Shown here: positions 23,343-34,771 of the stretch, piece after piece
Layout of the letters: every line of letters starts with the position of its first letter
How positions within the stretch are numbered: position 1 is the first letter of the stretch
DNA from: Microthyrium microscopicum
Taxonomy: Eukaryota > Ascomycota > Dothideomycetes > Microthyriales > Microthyriaceae
Reading direction: 5' to 3'
Length of the DNA stretch: 64,000 nt
Assembly (NCBI GenBank): GCA_010405405.1
Contig: MU004248.1
Coordinates: 69,250-133,249, forward strand
Made by a program: the position numbers and the translations under genes
Notes under the pieces: model-generated
Databases searched by the model: none
Told to the model about the DNA's origin: nothing
What the model saw: the letters and a program-made list of their open reading frames with translations, nothing else

Positions 23343-26300
23343 TATGGATGATCTAGTGTGTGACGAAAAGTGATGAAGATGACGAGAGAAGAGAGAGAAA
23401 GAGAGGATGGGGAGTAAAAGGATTTTAAAACTGTCTTATGCTCTTAGCTGTAGCTGCAATTAATGGGTCGTTGACGGCAAGTGCTGTTCACTGACGGTGC
23501 CTTCCCTTCAAGTTTCCAGTAGTTGCAAGAACAGTCAAGTCATTATTGATGTTAGTTCCACCAGGAGAGTATCAATGGCACCGTCTGGGAACAGTGTCTG
23601 CGCTACGGGGAAAATTCTACCTGCGTACATTCCAATGACCGACGACCTGAACGAGATGTCAAGAGCTGTAGGTTAAGGTAATCCGATCCTTTAACAATGC
23701 CACAGCTGGAACTTCCAAAGAGAGCGATATGGTGAAAAGGTTTCGCTGGTTATGGAAGGTTGTGATTTCCTGATCTCATGAATCAACTCAGTTAATACCT
23801 CTTGTGTAATGCTTCCAGCTTCTGCTACCTAAGGAAGCATTCAGTGCCTATAGAGATATCTGTAGTGCAGATATACACAAGATACGGGCTCTGAATGGTT
23901 GGAAACACATCTCGTTGGAGCTAGCGGTCTTTCATACTGTGGTCCAACGCATCGCATAAGCTATCATCATACACAAGACAAATAACTTGGCTAACCATGT
24001 GATGCGGTGAAGCTGAGAAAGATATCGGTACGCTTAGACAATAACCCAAAATGTAATGGATCTTCCTCTGCATGTCTACCGGTATATGTAGTTAGCACAG
24101 GTGCTTAGATGGCAATGTAAAGCTTCGACTACTTAGACACCCATAATAGTTTCAGGCTCTTGACTTATCCTCCAATAAAACCCAGATAGAGCAGACTGTC
24201 ACTAATGCCAAGGTTGTTGTAAAAAGCACGACCGGACTTCGGACTGATCGCGCGTAACACCAACCATTTGCGACAACTACGGTGATGCTTAGAACTAATA
24301 TCAAGCTGAAAACGAGCGGCACGCTTGTTTGAGGAGATTTATGATATGTGGAGTAGTGTAAGCTGCGTTGCATTAAAGTACTGGGAACATAGTGATTTTC
24401 TTAGAGAGTCTTTGGGTCGCTATCTTACCTGTGAGCCATATACCACTCTTATCAGCTCGCGACAAGAAATTGGAATGTCTCCCCAAAGCGAAGGGAAGTA
24501 CCGTAGTCGATCTTCACAACATGATAAATGCATGCTCATCGATTACCGATAGGAACACGGTCACTGTAGGCCCAAACATCATAGTACCTCATATGGTCGT
24601 GTCTATTGTCTCGAGCGAGGGCAACGTCAACCTGAGCTCGTTGGCGAACAACATTCTCATGGCCTGGCGAGGAAAGCTTCGAAGAGTCCTACGCCGAGAT
24701 GGTCTCCAGAAAAGTGCTTTCAAAAGCACATTGAAGAGCTTAAACGCCGATTTTTCATAGCTCATACGACATGGGGATCTTTTCATTCACACACGTGAAG
24801 AAGTCTAAAAATATTAGCAAAGGCTTTACGTAGGTCTTGAAGATAGAAAATTGTATATAACGCATGCAATACGAGTATCCGCATGTGATTAGAAGTCGCG
24901 AGATTTGGAGATCTGGACTCAATCTTCACAGAAAACTCCAGACTCGAGACATAACGCACACACGCAGACAGTAGCAACCAAGTTGATGATGATGCGATTC
25001 ATGAATTCATTTGCAAAGAACAAGAGATGGGACTCACGATACAGTAAATAGAAGGTGAAAGACAAGGCAATTGGACAGCAAGCCAGTCACAGCGTTCGGA
25101 TAGATAGTTGAGCCGATCAGGGGAAGGAGGTTCTAAACTCCGAATAATGATAAGTGACAACAACTTGCTCTTTATTGAATTTCACATTCCTCAAGCGTGT
25201 AGAAAGAGGACGAGCAATTCAACTTGCCCCTTTCATTGTTGATGTAGTAAAAAGATAGTGTATGTGGTTGTTTTGCTTGATAAAAGCACTGCGAAGTTCG
25301 GACATGCTCTTTGGGTCTGAGTCTGCACACAAGAATGAGCAATTCAAATCTCAACTGCCTAAGGAATCAAAGCTCGAACATCCGCTCAGCATACTTGGAT
25401 TGGGAGGTGATCAGCAGGTAAATTTGCAAAAAAAAAATGAAAGACAGAAAGTCAAATCCAATTGAAGGCACTCCTGGATCACATTGGACTAGAGTTTGGA
25501 TTCAAAGTTCAACTCACGACCTAAATGTTAAGATGGTTCAGGCATTACAGTGGCCACATCCTTGTCCAACATGTAATGGTGCTATCTTTGGCATATCAGA
25601 AAGTTACCATACCCTTTCGATAGGGTGCTTTGAGGTGTCCGGATTTTCGGATATGTCGTGTTCTCTACCATCGGTGACCGGTCACAGTCATGGCACGACA
25701 GATATGACAAGAAGGGATGTTCAACTGGCCTGAACTTTGAACTGAGCTGTACAAGAACCTGGTAGTGTGATAACGCCTTGGAGTGGTCAAGGACTCTATC
25801 TTTTACTCTGCATGAAATACGAGACAAAGAAGACATTGATTTCTTCACGAGAAATGGTAACTCAAGATGGGCAAAGCTCGCGATTGCTGACCTGAAACTG
25901 CAGCTTCTTTTCACCGCTTCCAGATGTTACCTGGTAATTCAAAGAGCTATGGGTGGGTTCTGGTGAGGGACATTCGTTTTGGAGCTGGGTACTGTTTCAA
26001 TGCTGGTGATTGACATTCTTCAGGGTAAGCAAGTATTCAAGCGGTCATCAATGGCCTAGCCGGTGCCCAAGTACATTCTGCGATGCAGGTTCAAGCATTG
26101 TGCAAGCATACTGAGTCTTCTGGCAGACGTGATTTCTACCAAATTGATTGTACGGACAGTTACGGTAAAGTACCTACCTTACTACTGGGTACATGCTCCC
26201 GAGTCCCGTTCGGATCCGACAGCCGCAAGCTAGCTCATGGCTAGAGCCTAGCTGCCATGAGAGCCTGAGAGGAGATGATTCATCCAATCTCATGGATCCT

Positions 26301-26946
26301 TTCCGTCTCTGAGTCTCATGGCCTATGCTCATTGGGTTGAAAAGGGATCCCACTCAGGCGGCGCAAAGTCGCATGGCGTGCCGTCCGAGCTTCTCGTCTT
26401 TCCTCAATCCTGACAGTTTTGGTACAAGATATCTTCAAATTCTCCCCTAATAATTTGCTTGGCTTCCCTGCATCGCATTCTGCTCGCCTCAGCAACTTAC
26501 CTTTCTTTGCTTAATTGCGCCGACGGGTCGGATCTTGACTTCTTCCGTCGTCTTTTGGGTTGGTGCCTAGAATCTTGTATACCTATTTGGTTGAATTGGT
26601 TCTACTCCATACTCCTTTGTCTTTGAACATTCTGACCCTGAATTCTCTTGTTTTGTTTTTACCTGTCGTAGGTACCTTTTCACCACTCCAGTCTCAAGAC
26701 CAATCACATAGTACATTCGTGAGTCCAAGTCTTGATTCTTGACTGCTATCTTGTAGCAATTGAGTAAAAACACCAAGTCTATCTTGATTCTTCACCTCTC
26801 TACCGTAATACGGCAGTCGCGACCTCCCAACCGTGTCAATCGCTCCTTCTCTTTCCAAAGCCTAGCGCGCCCCACACCTACCTCAAGTCCTCTCTACTTG
26901 TATAAGGTAGCCGCATCAATCGATCCAACACAATCACAATCACAAA
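23343..26946. other. 3.6-kb gene-poor interval of normal composition
   Basis: No gene could be supported between the CFEM gene and the MFS transporter. A minus-strand open frame at 24,152-24,373 has two hydrophobic stretches (VPLVFSLILVLSITVVVA and VVLFTTTLALVTVCSIWVLL) and could be the last exon of an unidentified membrane protein. I could not connect it upstream. Nearby minus-strand frames at about 24,450-24,790 look partly coding but are broken. From about 26,400 to 26,946 the sequence is pyrimidine-rich and likely holds the promoter and leader of the MFS gene. Short upstream ATGs occur at 26,560 and 26,760. Confidence 0.45.
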
Positions 26947-28992
26947 ATGGCCGACTTACATCCTCCTCATACCAAAGAAACTGCTGTCGAATCCTCATAT
27001 CCATCCTCTGTCAACTCAGTATCAAAGAGTGCTGATCCTTCTGTTATGGCTCCGGCCACCGCCCACGCCGAACCCAAAACTACCATGGATAACAAAGAAA
27101 TCGCCCTAGTCGATGAAAAGAGTGAAGCCGTCTTCCCATCCTCTGATCTTGAAGAAGATACCGCCGAATATCCAAAAGGTTGGAAACTTGGTCTTATCTC
27201 AGTCGCCTTATGTCTAGCTGTCTTTTGCATGGCCCTCGATAACACAATCATTGCCACTGCTATTCCTCGCATCACCGATCATTTCCACGCTCTCGATGAT
27301 GTAGGATGGTATGTTTCAGTATATTTGTTGACCACTTGCTCTTTCCAGCTCATCTTTGGCAAACTCTACACCTTTTATAGCATCAAGTGGGTCTTTTTGT
27401 CTGCACTTTTGGTCTTTGAAGTCGGTTCTGTAGTATGTGCTACTGCGCCGACCTCTAATGCACTCATCGTCGGAAGAGCTATTGCCGGAGTTGGATCTGC
27501 TGGTATCTTCTCAGGCGCTATCCTCATCGTCACATATACCGTCCCTCTTTCGCAACGACCACTTTACACCGGATTCATCGGAGGAATGTACGGCATTGCA
27601 TCTGTCGCTGGACCATTGATGGGAGGTGCCTTTACTGGTAAGAATATTCTGAATCAAAATACATTTCTTGAGCCAAGTTCAAGAAATACTCAAAATGACT
27701 GTCAGCGCATTCGATGGCTCCCATGGAATGCGATGGCTCACATAGCGTATTTTATGGATTTGATTATACCACGAAAAGACCAAATGATTTTTTGGAGAGT
27801 TTTGACTTTGAATAATTTTTTACTAACAAATTCTAGATAATCCCAAATTGACATGGCGTTGGTGCTTTTATATCAACCTTCCTTTCGGTCTCGTTACCGC
27901 CGTCTTCATATTCATCTTCTTTAAGTCGCCCAAACGCGCAAAGATTCAGTCGACTATCATTCAACAACTGGATGCCATGGATCTTCCTGGAACAATTGTC
28001 TTCCTCCCTGGTGTGGTTTGCCTCTTGCTTGCTCTACAATGGGGCGGTACCAAGTACACTTGGGGAAGTGGCCGCATCATCGCGCTTCTTGTTGTGTCAG
28101 CACTCTTGATTATAACCTTTGTGGTTTTGCAATTCTTCCGTGGAGAAAAGGCAACTGTTCCTCCGCGGGTCTTCAAGAATCGTAATATCTGGTCTACCGC
28201 TGTCTTTGCTGCATTCCTTGGTGGTTCTTTCTTCGTCATGATGTTCTATGTATGTACTTTGAAGATCTATTCCTGTGCATATGCTAATAATTCTATAGCT
28301 CCCGATTTGGTTCCAGGCCATCAAAGGCGCTTCGGCTGTGAAGTCCGGCATCATGTCACTCCCATTCATCCTGGGCATGGTTATATTCTCCATCATCGCT
28401 GGTGGCGTCATTACAACTACAGGATACTACACGCCTTTCATGTATCTGTCCGCTGTTCTGATCCCAATCGGCGCTGGATTACTCTCGACCCTACAGCCAG
28501 ATTCTGGCCATGCTAAATGGATTGGCTACCAGGCTATCTTTGGCTTTGGTACTGGTGCTGGTTTCCAACAGCCCCTTCTTGCAGCTCAAGCTTGTCTTCC
28601 ATTGGCTGACATTCCTATCGGCACTGCTATCATGATGTTCTCTCAGGTAAGCCCAATTCTCTCACACGACTGACTGTCCCTAACATTTCTAGATTCTTGG
28701 TGGCGCCATCATTGCTTCCGTTGGCCAAAATGTTTTCACTAACCAGCTCGTCCAAAACTTGATCAAGTCTGTCCCTGGTATCAACCCAAGCATTGTGCTC
28801 GCTGCTGGAGCCACTGAACTCAAGCGCGACGTACCATCACAATTCTACAACGATGTACTAATCGCCTACAACAAGGCTATCGATCAGACTTTCTACGTAT
28901 CCGTGGCCATGGGCGCGCTTTGCGCATTCCCGCTCATATTCGTGCAATGGAAGAGCGTCAAGGGCAAGCAGATTTCTACTGCAGCCGTCTAA
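26947..28992 (+). CDS. MFS drug/metabolite exporter, 14-TM (DHA2) type
   Basis: Proton-coupled plasma-membrane exporter of the major facilitator superfamily. Exons 26,947-27,637, 27,837-28,249, 28,299-28,646 and 28,693-28,992 give 583 aa. The first ~75 residues are a hydrophilic cytosolic tail. TM1 begins at [20 protein letters not shown] and carries the [12 protein letters not shown] motif of the DHA2 subgroup. [16 protein letters not shown] is in TM4, [10 protein letters not shown] spans intron 1, and [12 protein letters not shown] is the classic post-TM6 signature. The close fit is to fungal exporters of the aflT/toxin-efflux kind, but no biosynthetic cluster surrounds it, so the substrate is unknown. 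Intron 1 is unusually long (199 nt) for this window. Confidence 0.93.
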
Positions 28993-29646
28993 TGAATGAT
29001 TATTTGAGGGAAAATCCTCTCGTTTGGGTATTTGATGCAAAGCCAAAGGCTGCATTGGATAGGCGTTTTGTGTGGAGCCTTTCAGGGCCTCAAAAGATGA
29101 CATCGCAGCATCGCATTTTACACTGTCGGTTATGCCAGACAGCACTAGCGTTTAGACCTTACTGTATAGTCTTGTCTTGGTTGGTTAACAAGGATACCCC
29201 TCTCCTCATGTTGGTTACTTGCTTTAGAGAAGATAGACGCTCTCCTCTAATACATATTTTGTAATTTCTTCAAGTTTCAAGGTGCTACTCGCGACTGCTG
29301 CTTTGGATCCAATCATTATTCTTGCTAATATGCTTAGTATTTGACACCTGATCAAGCGATGCCATTAGAACGAGTGGTGATATACAGGTCAAAATATATT
29401 TTATATGTTCTTTGATCGTACTATGTTACACTACCTTCCAGAATAGGGTATTGATACTGCCAGGAGAACAAAGCGCTGGTGTTTGTTTGTCGTCAAATCG
29501 CCATTCAGCTACAATAGCCTTGCGTGATCGCGACAGATACCTTCCACTTCCTTCCGACACTCCTTCTCAATGCAGTAATGAGTCAACGTAGCAAGCCAAT
29601 CCAAACACGTTGCCATACCGCAACGGGTAAGTTTAACCCCGAGACT
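28993..29646. other. Intergenic between convergent MFS and 793-aa gene
   Basis: About 650 bp with no open frame of interest. It holds the 3' ends of two convergent genes and no recognisable repeat. Confidence 0.5.
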
Positions 29647-32028
29647 TCAAATTGAACATACTTCCATGCAAGCCGTAAGTTTGGTCAGGCGTCGACCGTG
29701 ATGTCTTAAGTTGAAAAATGGAATCTTATGGCTCGGATGCGGGTCGTGGATCTGTATGCTGGCCTGAACGTCCATTCTGGTCGGTGTGAACTGCCAGGCG
29801 GAGCCATCGAGTTTCTCAACTCCAAATCCGATCGCTTGAAGGGCATACAAGAAGTCCTTCCACGATACTTCTCCTAAGTGGTGCCTTGTGGAAGGTTTAT
29901 GAAACATCGTGCTGAACACTTTCATCGCCCGGGCATCGACTTGAAAGGCTGGTTCCTGTTGTGGCAGCTCTACTATTGCTGCTGGCTCTGCTGTGGCGGT
30001 GTCTGTATGAGGTAGACCGTGGGTCTTGACCTTTTGCTTAGGATTGCTTGCTGTATGCTTCTCATTTGGATGGCTTGGTTCAGTAGAGATGTGCCAGTTG
30101 TCAACCTGCTGGGTCAGGCTTTCCTCTTTCGGCTCTGAATCCTCCGGCAAAGATGCAGTCCATTCAGGTGTTCTCTCCAGCTGCCGCTTCGAGAAGATCT
30201 GTTGAAGCGCTAGCACTCGAGGAGATTCAGTGGCTTTATCTAGTAGCTCTTGCCGCAATTGATCCCAAAATTGGTCAAGGTTGGCCTCCGCTGCTCGCAT
30301 TGCACAGACGTTTTCCTTGGTTCTCGCTTTTCCCGCTGGGTAGCGAAACCGGCCTTTCAAAGGCATTCCAAGGGTGATGAGGTAGTCCGATACATTTGCC
30401 TTGGCGGTAACGTACGTCTTGTTCAGTTTGTTCAACTGGTCAAGCGCAGGGGACAGTTTCTTCTCGTGCTGATTTGGAACATACGCGCGCCAATGCGGTA
30501 GTAGCTCTAGTTGATAGATGCAGTGGGCGAGAATAGAGAGGTCCCCTAACAACTGCATTACTAACGGTGTTATCAATCTACGGCATACCGTCTCTTTTTC
30601 GTAAAGGCGTGTTATTTCGTCCAAAACACTGCCGAGCCCAATGTTGTCAATATGCTGGCTTTGCCCGATGAGAATCAACAGGTGGAGCAGATGACGGACG
30701 TTCCTGTCCGTTGATTTCTCCAAAATGCCTGCTCGAAGCTGTATCTTATTCGGATTCACTGAATCCCGCACAAAGTACGAACGCATGAGTGGTGACCCAG
30801 GAATTTGGTCGTTTAGGTCGAAAGTGAGGCTAGTGATGCATGTTCGAATCGTGCGATGCAGGAGATAAAATTCTCTCTCATATTTCTGCGGTGCTGTAAT
30901 GTGGTCAACATCTTTCGTCTTGAGCTTCAGATCAAGAAGCTCATCGCGTAGTAATCCCCAAATCTCCAGCCGCTTCAATGCCAAATCGATGGCAAGTGTG
31001 ATGCCTCTGTGCCATACAAAGTTCGGGCTTTCAGGCGGACAAAGCAGAGGATGCTTTCGTCCGTTGGTGTCTGGGAGAAATATAGCGCCATGTTCCTTGC
31101 TAGTTATGATAGCTTCTTCGTAATAGGCAGGATCTTCTCGAAGGCCAGACAGATGATCCTCCGTTGCTGTGACCTTTGCTGATGCGATGGATACAATACG
31201 TTCTAGGATCAGGCCAGATGGAAGTTTATACGGTGCTTCCTCGAGAGAATCAAGCAATGAAACAGCTGAATCGGAAACAGCTGACTCGGAAACAGCTACC
31301 AAGTCTGGCGGAGGTGGACTTGTGACGTTGGGTGTATATAGCATGTTATTGGTCAGGTCATGCAGTATTTTCAAGCATATTTCAAACAGGAATCTGTAGA
31401 GGCGTTCTTGAAATTGCAGAATGAGAAGTCCCTTTCCTGGAAGGGCAGCATGGCGTGATCGTAACAGATTGGTAATGTCTGGATCGTCCTCGAAAGAAAT
31501 TACTCTGCCATACGTATCAGGAGTCTTTTGGCCGGCTAGAAGCATGCCATGGCAACCTACTACAAAGCAAATCTTGATTGCACCAATCGAGATGCCAAGA
31601 CTGGCAGCTTTGAGATCCATTCTTGCAAAAACTTCGGGGTGATTGTGTCCTCGCGAACTAAGCAGGAGAGGCAGAATCCGAGGATTGAGAAGGTCTTCGA
31701 GATTTATGTACGGCCATTGCCATGCGTCGGCATGTTCGGCTTGATAGTTGGAATAAGAAATCATCTTCCACGCATCAAAATCCGGGCGATGAACCTTGGG
31801 CATCGTTGGCCAAGCCGCCAGAAGTAATGTCCGTCGCTGAGCTGATGTCTTTTTCTTCCATCGAGCTTGTATTGTGGGCTCATGTCCGCAAATGATCTGG
31901 TTCAACTTGTTCCAGTGATCGTGTATCTGGTAGGACAGTCGTTTAGTCTCTGAGCGGAGAGCCAACGGAGTCAGAGTTGGCTGGTCAACATCAAGGAGGA
32001 AAGTTGGTGCACTCCAATCTGAGGCCAT
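29647..32028 (-). CDS. Large fungal-specific protein with HicA-like C-terminal domain
   Basis: Single-exon gene of 793 aa. The body resembles a lineage-expanded family of uncharacterised proteins in filamentous ascomycetes. Features I recall from that family are an N-terminal WSAPTFLLD with a basic HEP...RWKKKT segment, FDAWKMISYSNYQAEHADAWQWPYINLEDL, and a CHGMLLAGQKTPDTYGR...GKGLLILQFQERLYRFL block. The last ~75 residues form a separate compact module: SWKDFLYALQAIGF, GSAWQFTP, then IQIHDPHPSHKIPF and GRRLTKL. This helix-strand-strand-helix order with a conserved GS and a central His resembles the HicA/YcfA double-stranded-RNA-binding-like fold. A Ser/Pro/Lys linker (about 640-700) separates the parts. 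No transmembrane segment. Function unknown; the fold is inference. Confidence 0.8.
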   Translation of the reverse strand: MASDWSAPTFLLDVDQPTLTPLALRSETKRLSYQIHDHWNKLNQIICGHEPTIQARWKKKTSAQRRTLLLAAWPTMPKVHRPDFDAWKMISYSNYQAEHADAWQWPYINLEDLLNPRILPLLLSSRGHNHPEVFARMDLKAASLGISIGAIKICFVVGCHGMLLAGQKTPDTYGRVISFEDDPDITNLLRSRHAALPGKGLLILQFQERLYRFLFEICLKILHDLTNNMLYTPNVTSPPPPDLVAVSESAVSDSAVSLLDSLEEAPYKLPSGLILERIVSIASAKVTATEDHLSGLREDPAYYEEAIITSKEHGAIFLPDTNGRKHPLLCPPESPNFVWHRGITLAIDLALKRLEIWGLLRDELLDLKLKTKDVDHITAPQKYEREFYLLHRTIRTCITSLTFDLNDQIPGSPLMRSYFVRDSVNPNKIQLRAGILEKSTDRNVRHLLHLLILIGQSQHIDNIGLGSVLDEITRLYEKETVCRRLITPLVMQLLGDLSILAHCIYQLELLPHWRAYVPNQHEKKLSPALDQLNKLNKTYVTAKANVSDYLITLGMPLKGRFRYPAGKARTKENVCAMRAAEANLDQFWDQLRQELLDKATESPRVLALQQIFSKRQLERTPEWTASLPEDSEPKEESLTQQVDNWHISTEPSHPNEKHTASNPKQKVKTHGLPHTDTATAEPAAIVELPQQEPAFQVDARAMKVFSTMFHKPSTRHHLGEVSWKDFLYALQAIGFGVEKLDGSAWQFTPTRMDVQASIQIHDPHPSHKIPFFNLRHHGRRLTKLTACMEVCSI

Positions 32029-32409
32029 GTTTAAAGTTCGGGAGGGATATATAGATCCGAATTTCCAAGTTCCAGGTTTACTCGAGGAAGATGGTCAAGG
32101 CCTCGAAGGCCTTATCAAAGACGGGCTGCTATTTAGAATTTAGGGAGAATCACGTATGGTTGCTTTCTGGCTAAGATAAAGTCAACAAGCGAGCACCTTG
32201 AATTTAGCTACCCGGGATACCACTGGGGAACCACCTCAGTTTTGGAGGTGAGTTTCAATGCACGCTAAGATATCAAAACAACATACCTCAGGAGCTGGAG
32301 GTGACCACAACCACCGCTAATCGAACAGGAACACTATATATGGTTTGAGAGCAGTAGAGCAAGTACCTCATGATCATTGCTTGCTCGTTCTCTTGCTAGA
32401 CGAGCTCTG
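32029..32409. other. Intergenic, presumed promoter of the 793-aa gene
   Basis: 380 bp between two minus-strand genes. It contains repeated CTCAG/TGGAGGTGA-like words near 32,230-32,310 but no feature I can name. Confidence 0.4.
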
Positions 32410-33999
32410 CTATCGCTCCAGCGTATTGTTAGCAGCGTTTTCCAGGACCTCGAGAGCGCCTCCAACTAGATGGAGACTACCAATGATCAAGACCAATCGC
32501 TGACTAGATTCTGCTGTAGCTGCAGTAGCGTTGAGTGATCTCGCTCGGAGGATGGCGCTATCAATGCTTCGGCAGACTTCTATAGCAGCAGTTGGGTCAA
32601 GATGTCCCCAAGTCCGAGCAAGCTGATCTTGGACAGTGAGATCTTCCACCGATTTGTTATCAGTGTTGTTTGAGACAAGATCGGGCGTGTAACCATGAGT
32701 TTCGTATGTTTTGTTGGTAGTGAATATTACCTTATCAAATGGTCGTGGTCCTAGTGTCTTTGATGCCATGTCGTATAGAGCTGTTGCTAATTTGTCTGCA
32801 TCGCGGGACTGTTGATTGAATATGAGAACTCTTGGGATATCTTTACCTTGCTTCTTCGTTTCTGTAATGAACCACTGTGTAGATAGTTCTATACTCTCCA
32901 CTGTGTGAGCTCCATCTAGGAACCACATTGTGTTTGTGGATGTCTCTGCTCTTACTTCAGATCGGCCAGGCCAGCGAACCTTTTGTAAGCCCGCTATAAA
33001 CTCTTTTGGCAGAGCAGCTGCTGGGTTACTGACAAGGTCTGGTACTTGGGAAAATCCCATTTTCTTCAACAATGCCGAAGCAGAAGCTACAGCAATACTG
33101 GCATTGGTTTTCTGATAGTCTGCCGCGAGACCTAGAGAAACTTGTCCAGATTCGATTTGCGGGTGTCTCGGTATGATTACCAGCTTACATTCGCGTTCTT
33201 GGGCACGTTGCTGTAAAACGGCCATGGCTTCAGCAGGTTGAGGAACTGTCAAGGCGACCGCTCCAGGCTTGAAAATTCCAGCTTTGTGCCAGGCAATCTC
33301 TGGCAGAGTATGGCCTAGCAGAGACTCATGGTCGATGCCAAGCGATGTGATGGCCGTGACTACTGGCTTCTGGATGATATTGGTGCTGTCATATTCTCCC
33401 CCTATTCCACACTCAACCACAGCCGCTTCCACATTTTCCTGAAGAAACGTTTGAAAGGCCATTAGGGTGAGAAACCGAAAGTACATGGGCCGTTTGTCTT
33501 CTTTGAATTTGTGAAGCAGCTGGAAGAATTGAGTTGCAAAATGGGGCTCCGATATTGGCATGTTGTCGATCTGAATTCTTTCCCGAACAAAGCGCAGGTG
33601 AGGCGAGGTAAAGAGGCCAACACGAATAGGCTGCCTGGTTCTTCCAGGAGATAAATATTGCCCAACAATGCTGGAAATGAAAGCGCTAGTTGATCCCTTG
33701 CCCTTGGTGCCCGCAACGTGAACAATATTGAGCTTGTCAAGAAGACGTGGTTGATATCCAGCCTGGGCCAGCCATTCTACCATCTCAGGAAGAGCAAGAG
33801 AGTAGTCGGGGTGGCCACTTGCGCGAAGCTGAGCTATGGTCGCAGCATTGGATTGCAGAGAGTTTAGAATGGCAACCGCCGCCGGGTAGTCTTGGGAAAT
33901 ATTTTGAGTAGAGTTTTGTAACAGACGTAAGGACTGTGACAGGGTAAACAAAGGACCAGTTGAAGAGGCTTTGATACGAGGCCGACGCGTCGAGATCAT
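32410..33999 (-). CDS. MET7: Folylpolyglutamate synthase
   Basis: ATP-dependent ligase that adds glutamates to folates so they stay in the cell and serve one-carbon metabolism and methionine synthesis; found in cytosol and mitochondria. Single exon, 529 aa, the usual length. The Mur-ligase-type P-loop is seen at LNIVHVAGTKGKGSTSAF (about residues 90-107). Family blocks follow: GLFTSPHLRFVRERI, VEAAVVECGIGGEYDSTNI, TAITSLGIDHESLLGHTLPEIAWHKAGIFK and WFLDGAHTVESIE. The Arg/Ser-rich N-terminus (MISTRRPRIKAS) could be a mitochondrial leader. Dihydrofolate synthase (FOL3) is the alternative, but length and the GTKGKGSTSAF context favour FPGS. Confidence 0.88.
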   Translation of the reverse strand: MISTRRPRIKASSTGPLFTLSQSLRLLQNSTQNISQDYPAAVAILNSLQSNAATIAQLRASGHPDYSLALPEMVEWLAQAGYQPRLLDKLNIVHVAGTKGKGSTSAFISSIVGQYLSPGRTRQPIRVGLFTSPHLRFVRERIQIDNMPISEPHFATQFFQLLHKFKEDKRPMYFRFLTLMAFQTFLQENVEAAVVECGIGGEYDSTNIIQKPVVTAITSLGIDHESLLGHTLPEIAWHKAGIFKPGAVALTVPQPAEAMAVLQQRAQERECKLVIIPRHPQIESGQVSLGLAADYQKTNASIAVASASALLKKMGFSQVPDLVSNPAAALPKEFIAGLQKVRWPGRSEVRAETSTNTMWFLDGAHTVESIELSTQWFITETKKQGKDIPRVLIFNQQSRDADKLATALYDMASKTLGPRPFDKVIFTTNKTYETHGYTPDLVSNNTDNKSVEDLTVQDQLARTWGHLDPTAAIEVCRSIDSAILRARSLNATAATAESSQRLVLIIGSLHLVGGALEVLENAANNTLER

Positions 34000-34771
34000 G
34001 GCTGTTGGTGATACTGGCGAGCGGCGTCAATAGTCATACTCAGGAGCGTATAGGTGGTCCCTGAGAAGACTGGAGCGACAAAGCTCAATTAACAGAAGGG
34101 AAAGTAGGTTTCACAATATCTCGTTGTGGTTGGGAAGCTGGGAACCAAGCACTGGTCAGTGGTACGGTAGTGGAAAGTATTACTTTAAAGTTTAAGCGCG
34201 ATGACCAAACTAAACGCGCTTGACATTTGCTCTGTTTCACTGTTCACAGCTTAGTAGTTGATGCTTTCTTGCTGGTTTAGAACTTAGAACCGCCGGTGGA
34301 GCCTTTAAGTATCATGTAGTATCTGTATGTTGCCTCGTGAGATTGTGACTCTGTTTGTTGCTATTTGCACTGTTCATACATGTTTGCGTTCATGACCTTG
34401 GACCTCGCAGGCAGGACGAGAAATATACTTCAAATGACAAAGAGTATAACAAAGATGCCCGGCTTGTTTTAATTTACAGGTATAATCGGATGCCCGCAAT
34501 TACTCTACTGTTAAGGAGGCAAGCAAAGCTTTAAGCAGGTGCGCACTGCGATATCGGAGGAACAGGCACGTTCCTGCATCCGACAAAATAAACATTTGAT
34601 ATCGCTTCACATCTTGATGGATCCTTCCTTGCAACCATTCAGCCATTGTAACTCGACCCCCCATTTCACAAAACCACAAAACACCATCTCAAATCCTGAA
34701 ACCACCAGATTGATTCCTCTGAAATAACCAGATCCCTCTTCTTGCCATCTATCGCCCGGTAGCCTGCAGTC
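34000..34771. promoter_or_regulatory. Divergent intergenic promoter region (FPGS / P5C reductase)
   Basis: About 770 bp lies between two outward-facing genes of amino-acid and one-carbon metabolism. No repeats or RNA genes were recognised. Specific factor sites are not claimed. Confidence 0.4.

Noticed and set aside
26947-28992. Secondary-metabolite cluster around the MFS exporter
   Set aside because: The exporter resembles toxin-efflux pumps, but its neighbours are housekeeping or unknown genes and no synthase or tailoring enzyme is present.
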